Source: Tetradesmus obliquus
Lineage: Eukaryota > Chlorophyta > Chlorophyceae > Sphaeropleales > Scenedesmaceae
Assembly (NCBI GenBank): GCA_030272155.1
Contig: CP126200.1
Span: 868,001-932,000 of the forward strand
Direction: 5' to 3'
DNA length: 64,000 bases
Positions 1 through 11,005 of this stretch are shown in pieces. Both the position numbers and the translations under genes were made by a program. The notes below the pieces were generated by a model, which was not told where the DNA came from, did not search any database, and saw only the letters and a program-made list of their open reading frames with translations. Each line of letters begins with the position of its first letter. Position 1 is the stretch's first letter.

Positions 1-2174
1 GCTGCTGCCAAGAATGTGACGGCCGCCTTGGTGTGGGGAGGCTGGTATACGGCATATCAGCGATCGCAGTGGACAGGCTTGGGGTTTGCGTACAGTACTA
101 TCACTCGACGTGCAGTGCTTCCTCCCCCTGGCTGCCAAGGGACTTGGAGGTGTTGGCATTGTTGCAGTGGCTCGTTGGTTGAGCCTGTCATGAGCCTGTC
201 ATTGGCTCCCAATGGGCGAGGTTACTCTTGCCAACATGTGCCAAAATGTGCCAAAAAATGTGCCAAAATGTGGGCAAAATGTGTGACAAAATGTGTGCCA
301 AAATGTGGCTGTGATGACCCAGGCGGCATCAAACTGCTTTGTCATCCTGAGCTGGCTTGCTGACCTGGCTTGTGCCGGCCGGCATTGGGCCGCACCGTGT
401 CTGCTCTGTGCATTCTGCTCTGGCACAGATGCCACCTCAGGGTGCTGCCTGGCTGTGCTGCCAGCTTGAGGTCCGGAGGACTGGCAATGATTGGAACTTG
501 ATGCAGCATAGGCACTTCCCTTGGAATGCTCTCTGTCCGATTGTAAAATTTAAAGAGCATCACATGGCCGCCTATCTTACTGTGGCCCCAATGGCACTTT
601 CCCTGCTGATGATCCCGCTGTTGAACAAGTCCGGCGCACAGCAGCAGTTTACGGCTTAGTGGTGCGGCGTACTTTGCACATGCCTGGTGTGACCGTGTAG
701 CTGCTGTGATGGTTTTATAGCTAGCATAGTTTATGTAGCCTGTATAGATTATGCCGCATGTGTTCATCATCTTCACTGGGCAGCTGCCCAGTGGGCATCT
801 GTAGATGCTGCAGGCAGGTCAAGGTGTATGGCACCGATGCCATTGGGTATGCCAAGTGAGCCTCAGAGTGTACACCTCCGTCGTGTGTTACAGAGTGATG
901 GCATAAGTTAAGCAGGCGAGCATCTATCACCTCTGGTGGGACATCCCACTGGCAGATAACGTCTCATGTGTCCAGGGCAGTATACCCTGCATGTGGCACC
1001 GTGCTTTGTTTCCATGTTGCGGCACTGAAAGCAAGTTCGGCTCCCACGTTGTGATCTGCACCAGCACTCTGTCGAGATGTAACCACGCAATGCAAGAAGA
1101 GAGAATCTTGAATTACTTGGTGCGAAACTGCCCTGATGCTTTGCTAGCGGATCCCTCCAAAGATGCAGTGCCAGCCAGCAGCATGCACATGCTGTTTCTC
1201 AGGCACTGCGCACTTGCAGGGTGCCTGCCACTGGCAACAGCAGTAGTTGTCACAATGCGCACTGGATGCAAGGCCAGGATTGTACATCCCAACACTCGAG
1301 TGTACATGATGTGCTGATGCCATGACAACCATTATGCATGTTGAAAGACATCACTGTCCACAGGTGTGCATTCCATGTGCGCTATTCAGAATGTTGGCTG
1401 CTGAGGCTGCTGCATAAGGCTAGCCAGCAGAGCCACGCCTGCGATGTGGTTGCCAGTTGCAACAACAGTGCATTGCTGCCAGCAACGTTCAACAGATAGA
1501 GCACGCTCCTAATACCCTCTGCGCACGCCCCTCTGCGCATACCACACAGCAGGAGCCACTGCTGGCTGCATTGCAGCACAACCCAACACATTGGTGCTGC
1601 ATGCAGTGCCCACAAGACCACAGCAGCAGCCAGCTGCACAGCATAATGCTTTCTGCATGACAACTCTGTAAAGCGCCAGCTGCCTACAACGCTGCCTCAT
1701 TGATCAAGGCACTGCCTGTAAAGCAGAAACATGCACCCTGCTCTAACCCCACATCACGAAAGTCCTGCTGTCACCGCAATCTTCCAAGCAAGCGACTGTA
1801 TCCTTGCGATACGATGCCGCACCTGGCACTGTGCGCGGATAACGTACAGCAGTACCAGAGCTTGCTGCTGATGCTCTAATCAGCAGCATGCAGTGCGCAG
1901 GCTAGTGCCACCCCTCCTAGGCTGGTTGATACTGCTGCTGCACCATCCAGGGGCGATCACGCGCCCTGCAGCTGCATCCAGCCCCGCTCGTAGCTGGTGG
2001 TACACTCCCGCCCGCCGCTGCTGCTGTGTTTGCTGAACTGATCTTTCCCCGGGTCATTCGCCAGCGCATGGTTGCCCTGCTCTCTACAGCGCAACAGCTG
2101 CCTGGCACTTGTGCTGCTGGCTGTCCTGGCCAACAGTTCTGCTGCCGCCCCAGTGCTGCTGAGTCTGCGGCTGC
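1..2174. other. No gene recognised; left-edge spacer
   Basis: I find no open frame here with a recognisable domain, and none that can be joined to a neighbour with consistent splice phases. The right end should hold the 3' untranslated region of the minus-strand OB-fold gene. A short run of degenerate GCCAAAATGTG words lies near 234-306. The exon of another gene could be hidden here, because short exons are common in this window. Confidence 0.5.
234..306. repeat. Degenerate short tandem repeat ([15 protein letters not shown])
   Basis: About six imperfect copies of an 11-13 base word related to GCCAAAATGTG follow each other. Spacing is irregular, so this is a decayed minisatellite and not a perfect array. 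No function can be read from it. Confidence 0.6.
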
Positions 2175-3241
2175 TCATGAGGCTGCAGGTGTCTCAACTG
2201 GCACAGGCACCAGCTCATACTCAACCAGCGAGAGGTTGTTGTCCGTCTGCACAGCACCAGCAGCAGCAGCAGCAGCACATAGTGCAGCAGACAAGGTCAG
2301 ACACGCGTGCGCCTGACCAAACTGCAAAAGGACAGCTGAGCAGCACAGGGGTTGTTGTTGCTGTAAGTAGGCATTGCAATGCCTCAAGCTTTGCAGTGCT
2401 GGTGGGTGCACTGCACATCATTGGCGATGGGGCTGCTGTGGTCATGTGTCTGGTCAGGCGCCAACTAGCGCTTGATATCCGATGTCCTGATCAACCGCTG
2501 CACAGCAATGAGTACCATGCAGGAGGTCTAATCAGGCAGCTCCAGCAGCTCCAGCTGCACCAGCTTGCCAGCTACAGGCAAATCCATCCTGCAACCACAA
2601 CTGCTGCTGCTGGCTAACCACTGCAGGAAGCAGCAACTGCACAAGCTTTTCTGCTGCCTCCGCCTGCCCAGCAGCTTGCCCACCTTTGCAGCAAAGCTGG
2701 CGTCCTCAAGGGCCTCTACCTTGCCCCACTGATCCACTGCTAGCCGCATGGAGCCCCTGTACATGTCTATCTTTGCGTTGCGAAGGGTGATGTACTTGCC
2801 AGCCTGTGCCAGGTCCACTGCATAGCAAGCAAAAATAAGAGTAAGATGAAAGATGACCCGGTGGCGATCGGTGATCCTGCGAACAGCATCAAGCCCGGCC
2901 TTACCCTGCTCGTTTCGGGCGGTGAACACAATGGTGCCCGTCTCGTCTCCCACGATGCACTCTGCCACCTTCAGCGGCTGCCCCTTTGGTCCCCTGGCAC
3001 GGTCTACAACCACCTGCACAGCACCGATACATGTAGGCGCCCGAGCACAAACAAACTGCAGCAACAGCAACAGCAGCAACCACCAAGTGCAGGGTGCCCA
3101 GCTCATCGACGCGGGCGCGAGCACAGATGTTGCTGCACTAGATACCTGAGCTTTGACCACTTGAACGTTCAACGTGTGGCCATGGGTGCCAGGCCTGAGC
3201 TCAGACACCTTCTTCCACTGAGGCTGCTTCTTCTCGCTCAT
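2175..3241 (-). CDS. Small OB-fold nucleic-acid-binding protein (At4g28440 / SOSS-B-like)
   Basis: Four exons on the minus strand: 3146-3241, 2905-3013, 2684-2817 and 2175-2246. They sum to 411 bases, giving 136 residues plus stop. The ATG at 3241 opens MSEKKQPQWKKVSELRPG. Conserved stretches follow in the order known from the plant At4g28440 family: ECIVGDETGTIVFTARNEQ, then KYITLRNAKIDMYRG, then DNNLSLVEYEL at the end. This is a single OB fold related to the single-stranded nucleic-acid-binding subunit of replication protein A and SOSS-B; family members are small and probably soluble. Binding to RNA or DNA is inferred from the fold and not visible in the sequence. All introns are GT-AG and phases agree. 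The open frame running through the introns on this strand is not the real protein. Confidence 0.9.
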
Positions 3242-3398
3242 CTTCACAGTTGTTGATCGTGGTAGATATAACAAAACACCGATCAAGATGAATATAAACT
3301 TGAATTGCCCACAGAGGCAACTGAGCCTGGTGCACGCACCCCGCTTTGTACAGGACCTGAAACTGCAACTGTCTGTCTCCCTGCCCTCGGCCCTGAAC

Positions 3399-3782
3399 TC
3401 AAGAAAAACAAAACGTTGAGACAATCATGCTTCTAATTGCATTGACGAGGTGTCGAAGCCCTTTCTGAGCACCAAAGCAAACTTGCCAGTGCAGCTGTCG
3501 AGGAAGGCCACCAGTGGTTGCTCTTCTCAACGGGCTTATCAAGTTTTTGTATTTCTTGATTAGTTTCTTGTTGACGTGTATCGGAATGCAGACCGCCATG
3601 AGCATCTCCACAATGCAAAGCAGGGCAAGCACCTTCTCAAGGGGGGTGATCTGCGTCGAGCGTGGCCTGCCTGCTGTTGCACGAGCTGGGTGCTGCGTCA
3701 GGCCCACCAACACTGCAGTGCACAAGCTCGGGCTGCTTGCAGGTGATGCCTCGACCAACTGCAGCTTCAACTGCTTCAGCAA
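3399..3782 (-). other. Unassigned open frame, possible exon
   Basis: A minus-strand open frame of about 127 codons has a hydrophobic segment (LEKVLALLCIVEMLMAVCIP) followed by a lysine-rich stretch (KKLIKKYKNL), as in a small single-pass membrane protein. I do not recognise a family. No good start context or splice partner was found. It lies in the short spacer between two divergent genes, so it may be chance. A real small gene or a lost exon remains possible. Confidence 0.15.
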
Positions 3783-3866
3783 AGCAAAAATGCAAGCTTG
3801 GACAGCGTGCAGTGCAGTGCTGTGTCGCCTGCTACTGATCTTGACAGCACTGTATGCTAATTAAGC

Positions 3867-6800
3867 ATGATTGCCGCTTCTGCTTTCAGCCGGCAAGGCT
3901 TGCAAGCGTTGCTGGATGTCCATGCAAGCATTCATCCTGGCAGCATCTACCTGGGCACTCAAGCTGCATCCATCCACCTCTCTTGTCACACCTTGATATA
4001 CAACACCTGCTGTTACGCCGTGTCATCACATCACTGCCTGTTTTCTTGCTTTTCACGTCATATTTACTTCGACCACACCCCAGGCGGCCTGTCCAGCAAC
4101 TCCAGCTGCGCGCCCCGCCTGCAGCAGCAGCGCCCTCAGCAGCAGCAGGTGGCCACCCGCGCTGCTTCCGGGGGTGCAGCAGGCGCCTCCTCCGACTCCC
4201 CCAACATGGGTGCAGTGCTGGCTGCTGTCGGCGTGGCGTGCATGGGCGCGTTTGCGTTTGGCTATCACCTTGGGGTGGTGAATGGGCCCCTGGAGGCGAT
4301 TGCGCAGGAGCTGGGCTTTGCAGGAAACCAGGCGCTGTCAGGCCTGGTGAGCTTCTGGTGTTTGTTCTGTGTTCAACTTGGTTGTGTTGGGGTAGTCACA
4401 CGTTTCGTTCGTGCTGCACTGCTAGGAAAGCGTAGCTGGCAGCGCTCAGCGGCTGTGTGTTGCGGTTGTTCTGACTGGACATGTGCGTGGGCATGCCGTC
4501 TGACAGCGTTTGCGTTTGGCTAGCTCCCGGGCGCGGTGGGTGGCCACTAGAGGCGATTGCGCAGGAGCTGGGCTTTGCAGGAAACCAGGCGCTGTCGGGC
4601 CTGGTGCGTTCCTGGTGTTTGTTCTGTGTTCATCTTGGTTCTGCTGGGGTATTCACATGTCTCATTCGTGCTGCACTGCTAGGAAAACGTAGCTGGCAGC
4701 GCTCAGCGGCTGTGTGTTGTGTTTGTACCAGGCGCTGTCAGGCAGAGGCCTTTGGCCGCCGCGCCTCGATCAAATCGTGACGTTCGAAGCTGTGATGTTT
4801 GTCTGTCGCAGCTCCAAAACCTGTGTGTTGTGGTACCGCCTGTGTCTCCCCCCCCCCCTTGTTGCAGGTGGTCAGCAGCACCCTGGCAGGTGCCGCCCTG
4901 GGCTCCCTCACCGGCGGCTCTCTGGCAGAGTCCTTCGGCCGCCGCGTGTCCTTCATGCTGTGTGCTCTTCCCATGCTGGCGGGCCCGCTGCTGTCTGCTG
5001 CTGCCACCACGCTGAATGTGATGGTGGCTGGGCGCTTCCTGGCTGGGCTGGCCATTGGGCTCAGCTCTGCGCTGGTGCCGCTGTACATCTCCGAGGTATG
5101 TTGCTACAGGAAATGCATTCAAGGTCAATGCAAGCATGCTTGGGTGCTGCTGTTTGTGGGGGTTGAGGGAGGGGGAAGGGGATGGCTGGCCATTGGACCC
5201 AGCTCTGCGCTGGTGCCACTCTACATTTTCGAGGTAGGGTGGGCTGCCGCCGTTCTGCAGGAAAAGCACATTGTCGAGATGCCGTCACAGTCCCACAGCC
5301 AGCGCCCGGCTGGCGACGATCCCTGCTCTCTATGTACGCCCCTCCGTGCCGGTGTGTTGCCACGCCTGCGCCCATGTTCCTATCCCGCTGCTGCCCTATT
5401 TTTGCAATCCTCAGCTCCTCAGGTGTCCCCCACCAACCAGCGTGGCACGCTGGGCAGCCTGAACAGCTCATGATCTGCCAGGGCATGCTCACACTAGCTC
5501 TATGCACATAGCTGGGGAGTTACTGTCCAGCAAGCAGCAGCGTCGCTTGCCTGCATGTGCACTGCATAGAAGCTGCATGCTTCTGATCACTCCAAGCCCG
5601 CACATGTGCGTTGGCATGTCCCCGCTCACCGTGCGGCACTACCTTATCTCACCATGTTCCTTTTCCCGCCTATCTTCCTGCTATTTTCTGACTGCAGGTG
5701 TCCCCCACCAACCAGCGTGGCACGCTGGGCAGCCTGAACCAGCTCATGATCTGCCTGGGCATCCTGGCCGCGCTGCTGGTCAATGTGGCGCTGCCTGTGA
5801 CGGACTGGCGGCTCATGTTCAACCTCGCGGCAGCGCCAGCCATCATCCTGCTGCTGGGTGCGTGCCAACACAGCATAGTGCTTGCACGCATGTCACCCCG
5901 CTGCTGATGTGCGCTGTACATCAGCAGCGGTCGTGCGGTCTGCCACAGCAGAAGCGTATTCGAAGAAAAACACGCTTGCATGCTTGATGTCTGTCTATGA
6001 TCAGGCAAACAGGTGCATGACATGTGTGTTACGTGTTGCGCTGGTGTCTGCATAGCAGCTCTGGTCAATGCCCCAGTCAAATCTGGTCAAACTAATGGCC
6101 ACCCCTGTGTCCTGCAAGCGTTCCTGCAGGCATGTTGGGTGCGCCCGAGTCACCTACCTACCTGGCCAACAAGGGCAAGCGGGATGAGGCAGTGGCGGTG
6201 GCCACAAAGCTGTGGGGCCGCAGCGGAGCCTCGCAGCTGGGCGCAGGTGAGGTTTTGCTGTGCAGCGGCAGTGCTTGCAGGACAGCACTCGCGGCTTTGT
6301 TGATTGGCTTGATTGGCTTTTTGCTGCTTGCAAGTGATGTTCCAGTTATGCACGGCTTGCTGGCGCAGCAGAGCCTTGCAGCTGGGAACAGGTGTGGGGG
6401 GGGCTCGCATGAAGAGGGCAACGCTGCTTGCAGGACACAGCAGCGGCTTGGCTGCTTGGCTTTTGGCTGCTTGCAAGTAACAAAAGCGTGCATGAACAGC
6501 GTGCTGGCGCTGCTTAATCTTGTGTAGAACACCCTTTGCACTGCACTGTAGCACGCACCAGCTGCTTGGCAGGGTGCGTGTAATTTCCTGCGCCATACAT
6601 CGCCTGTTGCATCGAGAGTGTACCCTTCTTTTTATGTTTCTCCTTCTGACCCCCTGCTGCATCCCTGCTGTACCGCTGTTGCTGCCAGGTGGCGCCAAGG
6701 CTGGCGGCGGCGGCGGCGGCGGCGCGCCCAACCTGTTCAGCGGCGCGTACCGCAAGGGCGTGGTCATGGGCTGCATCCTGTTTGTGTTCCAGCAGTTCAG

Positions 6801-8073
6801 CGGCATCAATGCCATCGTGTACTTCAGCAGCAGCGTGTTCAAGCAGGCGAGTACATCACTTCTCACTGAATATTGCTGCCTCATTTCAATTTTTGGCCAG
6901 ATGGCAGCTCAGACGGCAGCTGGTGCTGCCCTGACATGGGCTGTTGGATGTTGTGCTTCTGCGTAATAACTGGCTGTACAGCGCGCTGAGTTGTGTTCAT
7001 GACCGTACATCGCGCTGGCGCAGCAAGCCCACTACTGCTCAGCTGTGGATGTGCGTACACATCAGCGGCGCTCCACTGCTGCTGCATGTGCCGCTTGTTG
7101 CACCAACATGTACACCACCCGGCACAGCAGTGGCTGAAGCGCAGAGCTGAGCAAATGCCCGGCATGTTTACATGCACGCTGCTGTCTGCTGCTTTTTCTG
7201 ACTGTGTCGCTGCCTCAAACTGCTTCCGCGCCAGTGTGCACAGGCTGGCATCGCCTCTGGAGCGCTGGCCAGTGCTGCCGAGGTGGAAATGGCCGGCATG
7301 TTTACATGTGAACTGTTGTATGCTGCTCCCACCAACTAGTAGTAGCAGTAGTTGAACCGCGCCGCTGCCACGTGCTCTGTGCAAATGTTCTGCAGGCTGG
7401 CATCGCCTCTGGAGCGCTGGCCAGTGCTGCAGTGGGTGCCACCAATGTGGCAGGCACACTCATCGCCACAGGCCTGATCGAGGGCGCGGGGCGCAAGCAG
7501 CTGCTGACTGCATCCTACCTGGGCATGGCTGCCACCATGGCGCTCATGGCTGCTGGCTTTGGCCTGCCTGCACTGGCACCCTACAGGTGGGGTGGGAGGC
7601 GCTTCACTACTTTGAGATAGCAGTGCATTGGATTGGTGGAAACTGCAGCTGCTACTCTTTAGTGCTGGTCAGCTAGGGTGAAAAGCAAGCAGTCTTGAGT
7701 GTATGTGCCCTGGGTCATATCTTGGCATGGCTGCCACCATGGCGCTGATGGCTGCTGGCTTTGGCCTGCCTGCACTGGCACCCTACAGGTGGGGCTGGCA
7801 TTGGATTGTAGGTCACGCGGCAGCCGATGGCGTGCTGAATGTGTTGGTGCTGTGCAGGGAGTGCGCAGGCTGTGTGCTGCAGCAGCGCCGTAGTCAGCAG
7901 CAGCTTGTCTGTTAGACACCGTGGAAACACCGATGCACATCGCCACATTGTTATTTCAACTTGCTGCAGCTGCTGCTTGCTGCTGTGTGCAGCGGCACCA
8001 TTGCGCTGAGCGGCACGCTGGCCTACATCCTGGCGCACTCAACTCTCAAGTCTTGCTGCTGCTGTTGTTGCTG

Positions 8074-8124
<51 letters not shown>

Positions 8125-8327
8125 CAGCCGCACCATTGCGCTGGGCGACGCTGGCCTACATCTAACGTACCTAACGCTTGGCTTGCTGCTGCTGCTGCTG
8201 CTGCTGCCTGTAGTGGCACCATCGCGCTGGGAGGCACGCTGGCCTACATCCTGAGCTTTGCCATTGGTGCGGGCCCAGTCAGCGGCCTCATCGTGCCTGA
8301 GATCAACAAGGAGGCAGTGCGCGGTGA

Positions 8328-8359
<32 letters not shown>

Positions 8360-9035
8360 ATGCATTGAGTTGCTGCACTATGCTTTTTCAAGCTATTTGG
8401 CAAGCAGCTCTTTCCCATGCTGCTGCTGGGTGCAAGCGGACAGTGACATTCTGCAGGGCTTGAATATTGGCGCAAAACTGGGGCACAGCCACACAGCAGA
8501 GCACAAAGTGCAGAGTTTGTAGCACCGCCAGCCCTATCTGCCCGGCAGTTGCAAGCGTGCACGCTCGTGGTCAGGTCGACATACTCCCAGTGGGTGTTGA
8601 TCTCCCCAAGGGCGTGCACCCTTGCAACTGCCGGGCAGATAGAGAGCGCGTGTGCGGTGCAATTTGCTATTTGAACATGCCTGCCAACCCCATTGAACCC
8701 CATCCGACAGCAGCATGACACGTGGCGCGGTTGCCTGCTTGTCCTTGTGACAAGTAGTAGCATGACAGCACAGCAGCAGCACATGCAACTCCTGCCTGGT
8801 CTGCTTCCGCACATGCCCCGCAGGCAACGCCGTGTCTGCCGCCATGGTCACGCACTGGATCTGCAACGTGGCCATCGGCCAGAACTTCATGGCAGCTACT
8901 GCCAACTACGGCATCAGCGCTGTGTATGCCTTCTTCGGTCTCTGCAGCCTGATTGCGGCTGGCTATGTGTCTGCCAATGTGCCGGAGACCAAGGGCAAGA
9001 GCTTTGACCAGATCCAGGCTGAGATGGATCGCTGA
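3867..9035 (+). CDS. Plastidic glucose transporter (pGlcT-type, MFS sugar porter)
   Basis: Eight exons: 3867-4346, 4868-5095, 5698-5857, 6130-6246, 6689-6846, 7396-7586, 8214-8323 and 8824-9035; 1656 bases, 551 residues. The sequence follows plant pGlcT closely: GYHLGVVNG in helix 1 after an N-terminal extension of about 115 residues, FGRR after helix 2, PLYISEVSPTNQRGTLGSLN in the middle, PESP near residue 295, FQQFSGINAIVYFS near 360, and VPETKGKSFDQIQAEM at the end. Family members export glucose from starch breakdown across the inner plastid envelope. The N-terminal extension fits a transit peptide but is poorly conserved, so the ATG at 3867 is the least certain part. Intron 5 starts with GC instead of GT (6847). 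Six of the seven introns or flanks carry copies of exon edges (listed separately), which leave the reading frame intact if the copies are skipped. Confidence 0.92.
4550..4730 (+). repeat. Echo of exon 1 end plus start of intron 1, glucose transporter
   Basis: The exon-1 end (up to 4346) and roughly 115 bases of the following intron are repeated 257 bases downstream. The copied exon part ends at 4603 and is again followed by a usable donor (GTGCGT, against GTGAGC in the original). The copies differ at scattered positions in both exon and intron parts, so this is an old tandem duplication. Confidence 0.9.
5183..5235 (+). repeat. Echo of exon 2 end, glucose transporter
   Basis: About 50 bases matching the end of exon 2 recur 138 bases downstream. 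The copy encodes LAIGPSSALVPLYIFE and ends before a donor-like GTAGGG at 5234, where the true exon ends before GTATGT at 5096. Confidence 0.85.
5420..5490 (+). repeat. Echo of exon 3 start, glucose transporter
   Basis: An AG followed by a copy of the exon-3 start (SPTNQRGTLGSLN) begins at 5423, 275 bases before the true exon at 5698. The copy lost two bases after the SLN codons and goes out of frame, so splicing to it would truncate the protein. Confidence 0.88.
7244..7283 (+). repeat. Echo of exon 6 start, glucose transporter
   Basis: Forty bases at the start of exon 6 (true start 7396), including the preceding CAG acceptor, occur 152 bases upstream inside intron 5 with almost no change. 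Confidence 0.85.
7711..7800 (+). repeat. Echo of exon 6 end, glucose transporter
   Basis: The last 78 or so bases of exon 6 (true end 7586) recur 202 bases downstream, ending at 7788 before the same GTGGGG donor. The copied part still reads GMAATMALMAAGFGLPALAP. Confidence 0.88.
7990..8170 (+). repeat. Two echoes of exon 7 start, glucose transporter
   Basis: Acceptor-plus-exon copies start at 7993 and 8128, upstream of the true exon 7 at 8214. They encode variants of SGTIALGGTLAYI. A (CTG)n tract lies before the second and before the true acceptor. Three competing 3' splice sites within 225 bases are therefore present. Confidence 0.85.
8052..8120 (+). repeat. (CTG)n tract in intron 6, glucose transporter
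   Basis: A long, nearly pure CTG trinucleotide run on the sense strand ends shortly before a CAG 3' splice-site copy. A shorter run (8184-8207) precedes the true acceptor, and another lies just inside the next intron (8330-8360). Confidence 0.9.
8534..8642. repeat. 31-bp inverted repeat forming a hairpin, intron 7
   Basis: Arms 8534-8564 and 8612-8642 are reverse complements at 30 of 31 positions around a 47-base loop. The transcript would form a long stem. It lies wholly within intron 7 of the glucose transporter. It could be a microRNA-like precursor, the termini of a tiny foldback transposon, or a chance fold; no target-site duplication was noted. Confidence 0.8.
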
Positions 9036-11005
9036 GCGTTGACCAGATGTTTGATCAGAGGTTTGACCAGATCCAGGCAGAAATGACCAGCTGGGCAGCG
9101 CTGCATTTGGCGAGCCTGTTCAGGTCTGCTGCCGCATGTTTACATTGCAAGGTGAGCCTGCGGAGGGTCCAGGTGTCGTCAGTTTCAGCGGGGCCAACCC
9201 GCAACACACGGTACGTGGCACGTGACAGACTGGCATGGGGTTCTCCGCTCCCAGCGCTTGAGGTTTTAGCACGAGCTGCCAGCGTTGCTATTGCTGGGCA
9301 GTGAGCAAATGTGGTGATGAGCGTGTCGCCGTGCGCAGTGCGCAGCGCGCAAGCCGCTGTGCTGTGATGATGTGATGAAATTGTTGATTAGCAGATCTTG
9401 ATATTTGTTCATCGACAGATCTGGATCTCAGCCCGGCCTGCACTTGAGCGGGGGATTGCGCTGAGTCATGTCTAGCTGGTGGGGCATCGGGGCGCAGCAG
9501 TCTGCATGATGGGGTGGGACTTGCTGCACATAAGGAGCCCTCCAGCCAGTTGGAGGGGCGAGCGTGCATCCTCAGCAACATAAACTTCTATGTCAGCATG
9601 TTGGGCTGGTTGAGTTGTTGATAATTGCGGGTGTGCCGTGTGCGTGTTGGGTGAGATGCGCAGTGCTTGTAGGTGCACCAAGGGGGCGGCATTGTGGGGT
9701 GCATTGTCAGCTGCACAGCTGCTTTCTATGCTTGAGTGCGACAGCTGCTGAGTATGTTTTTAGAGGTGAAACTGACGGATGAGAGCATCATGCTCTCATG
9801 ATGGGGGCCTTGCGCTGCATGAGCATACCGCCGGCTTGGTTGCAGGTGTTGCATGCATCTGTACAGCTTGCTGCAGGCTGTGCAGTTCTTGCAGCTGCGT
9901 ACAGCGCTGCTCCGACCGGCAGTGCACCTGTTTTGTGCTGCACAATCTGTGGCGACTGAGTGGTTGCTCCATGAACTTGATGGCTAATTGTTACTGCCAG
10001 CATGTGAGCGTTTGTCAACGCATCACCCTGTGCGTTTTTGAAGCCTGTCTTGCAGGCTGTGTGGCTTTCAGAGTTTGTTATCTTTGACCAGCATCGTTGG
10101 ATCGCTTGTGCCTTCAGGTAACATCGGAGGCTTGATCAGTTGTATTGAGGGGTGGATCGTGTGGGTGTGTTGGTTGTAGAGCATTCCTGAATCAGGACTG
10201 ATGCTGTGCCACAGGCAGGGCCTGATTTATTACAGGCATGTTGGCATGTTGATGCCGCAACCGTCACACCGCTGGCCACCATGGTGTTGCGGCGCGATCG
10301 GTTTGCAGGCATGTATATGATGGGCGCTTCAGCGTTGTCCGGGGGCTGGAAAGCGCTGGTATGATATAAACAGCAGCATACGTCGGGATGTGCACCGGCA
10401 CTGGCGGGGTGCACAGTGTGAAGGACAGATGGTGGCAGGCAGAGGGGGGATGGCAGCAGAACAGCTGACCGTTCAGTTGTGTCACATAAACACGTACAGT
10501 AGAAGCAAAGGTATGACTTGCAGCGAACTCTCGCACAACACGCGTCTTGTCGCTGGCTTGCTCTCGTGCTCATCTGAAGGTCATCCACACGTCTTGCTTA
10601 CTCCATACCCTGAGCACGAAAGCCGGCTCAAACCGCCACATAAAAATCTGATACAGCTTAATACGTGCAAATACGTACGAAAAACCGTGGCCACATGTGT
10701 GAAAGTGACATCGGCGAACAAGGGCTTTGCCTGCAACACCCAGTACATGGTGGCAGGCACCCCACGTGGTGCACTACGATCTGGGTCGCACATGAATGTA
10801 ACGAGCGCTTTACGCAGTTGGTACTCGTGAAAGACCGTGGGTGGCACCCAGCAACGACTCTCACACACAAACAACCCTTGTTCCCAGCACTTCTCTGCTC
10901 TTGTACAGATAGCGCGGCTGCAGACCACGATTGTCCGCTTCTATACCTTACCGACCGCAACTTTGAGCAGCAGCGTTGTGAAGCGTCGAGGGCAGCTTTA
11001 CCTCG
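9036..11005. other. No gene recognised; spacer between glucose transporter and CAT1
   Basis: Apart from the C-terminal echo just after 9035, I see no coding region that matches a family or splices to a neighbour. The stretch must hold the 3'-UTR of the glucose transporter and the promoter of the first amino-acid transporter. Open frames here are short and of low quality. Confidence 0.5.
9046..9090 (+). repeat. Echo of the C-terminal coding end, glucose transporter
   Basis: Just after the stop codon (9033-9035) the last codons are repeated with changes: RFDQIQAEM is still readable. This is the 3'-UTR counterpart of the exon-edge copies seen in the introns. Confidence 0.75.

Noticed and set aside
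2528..3424. 298-codon minus-strand open frame over the OB-fold gene
   Set aside because: It reads through introns 1-3 and misses the conserved last exon (DNNLSLVEYEL at 2175-2246). The four-exon model gives the complete family sequence.
8023..8814. 263-codon minus-strand frame in the glucose transporter
   Set aside because: It is made of CAG runs and the antisense of introns and exons 7; no domain is visible. The segment GEINTHWEYVDL in the hairpin loop drew attention but has no partner.
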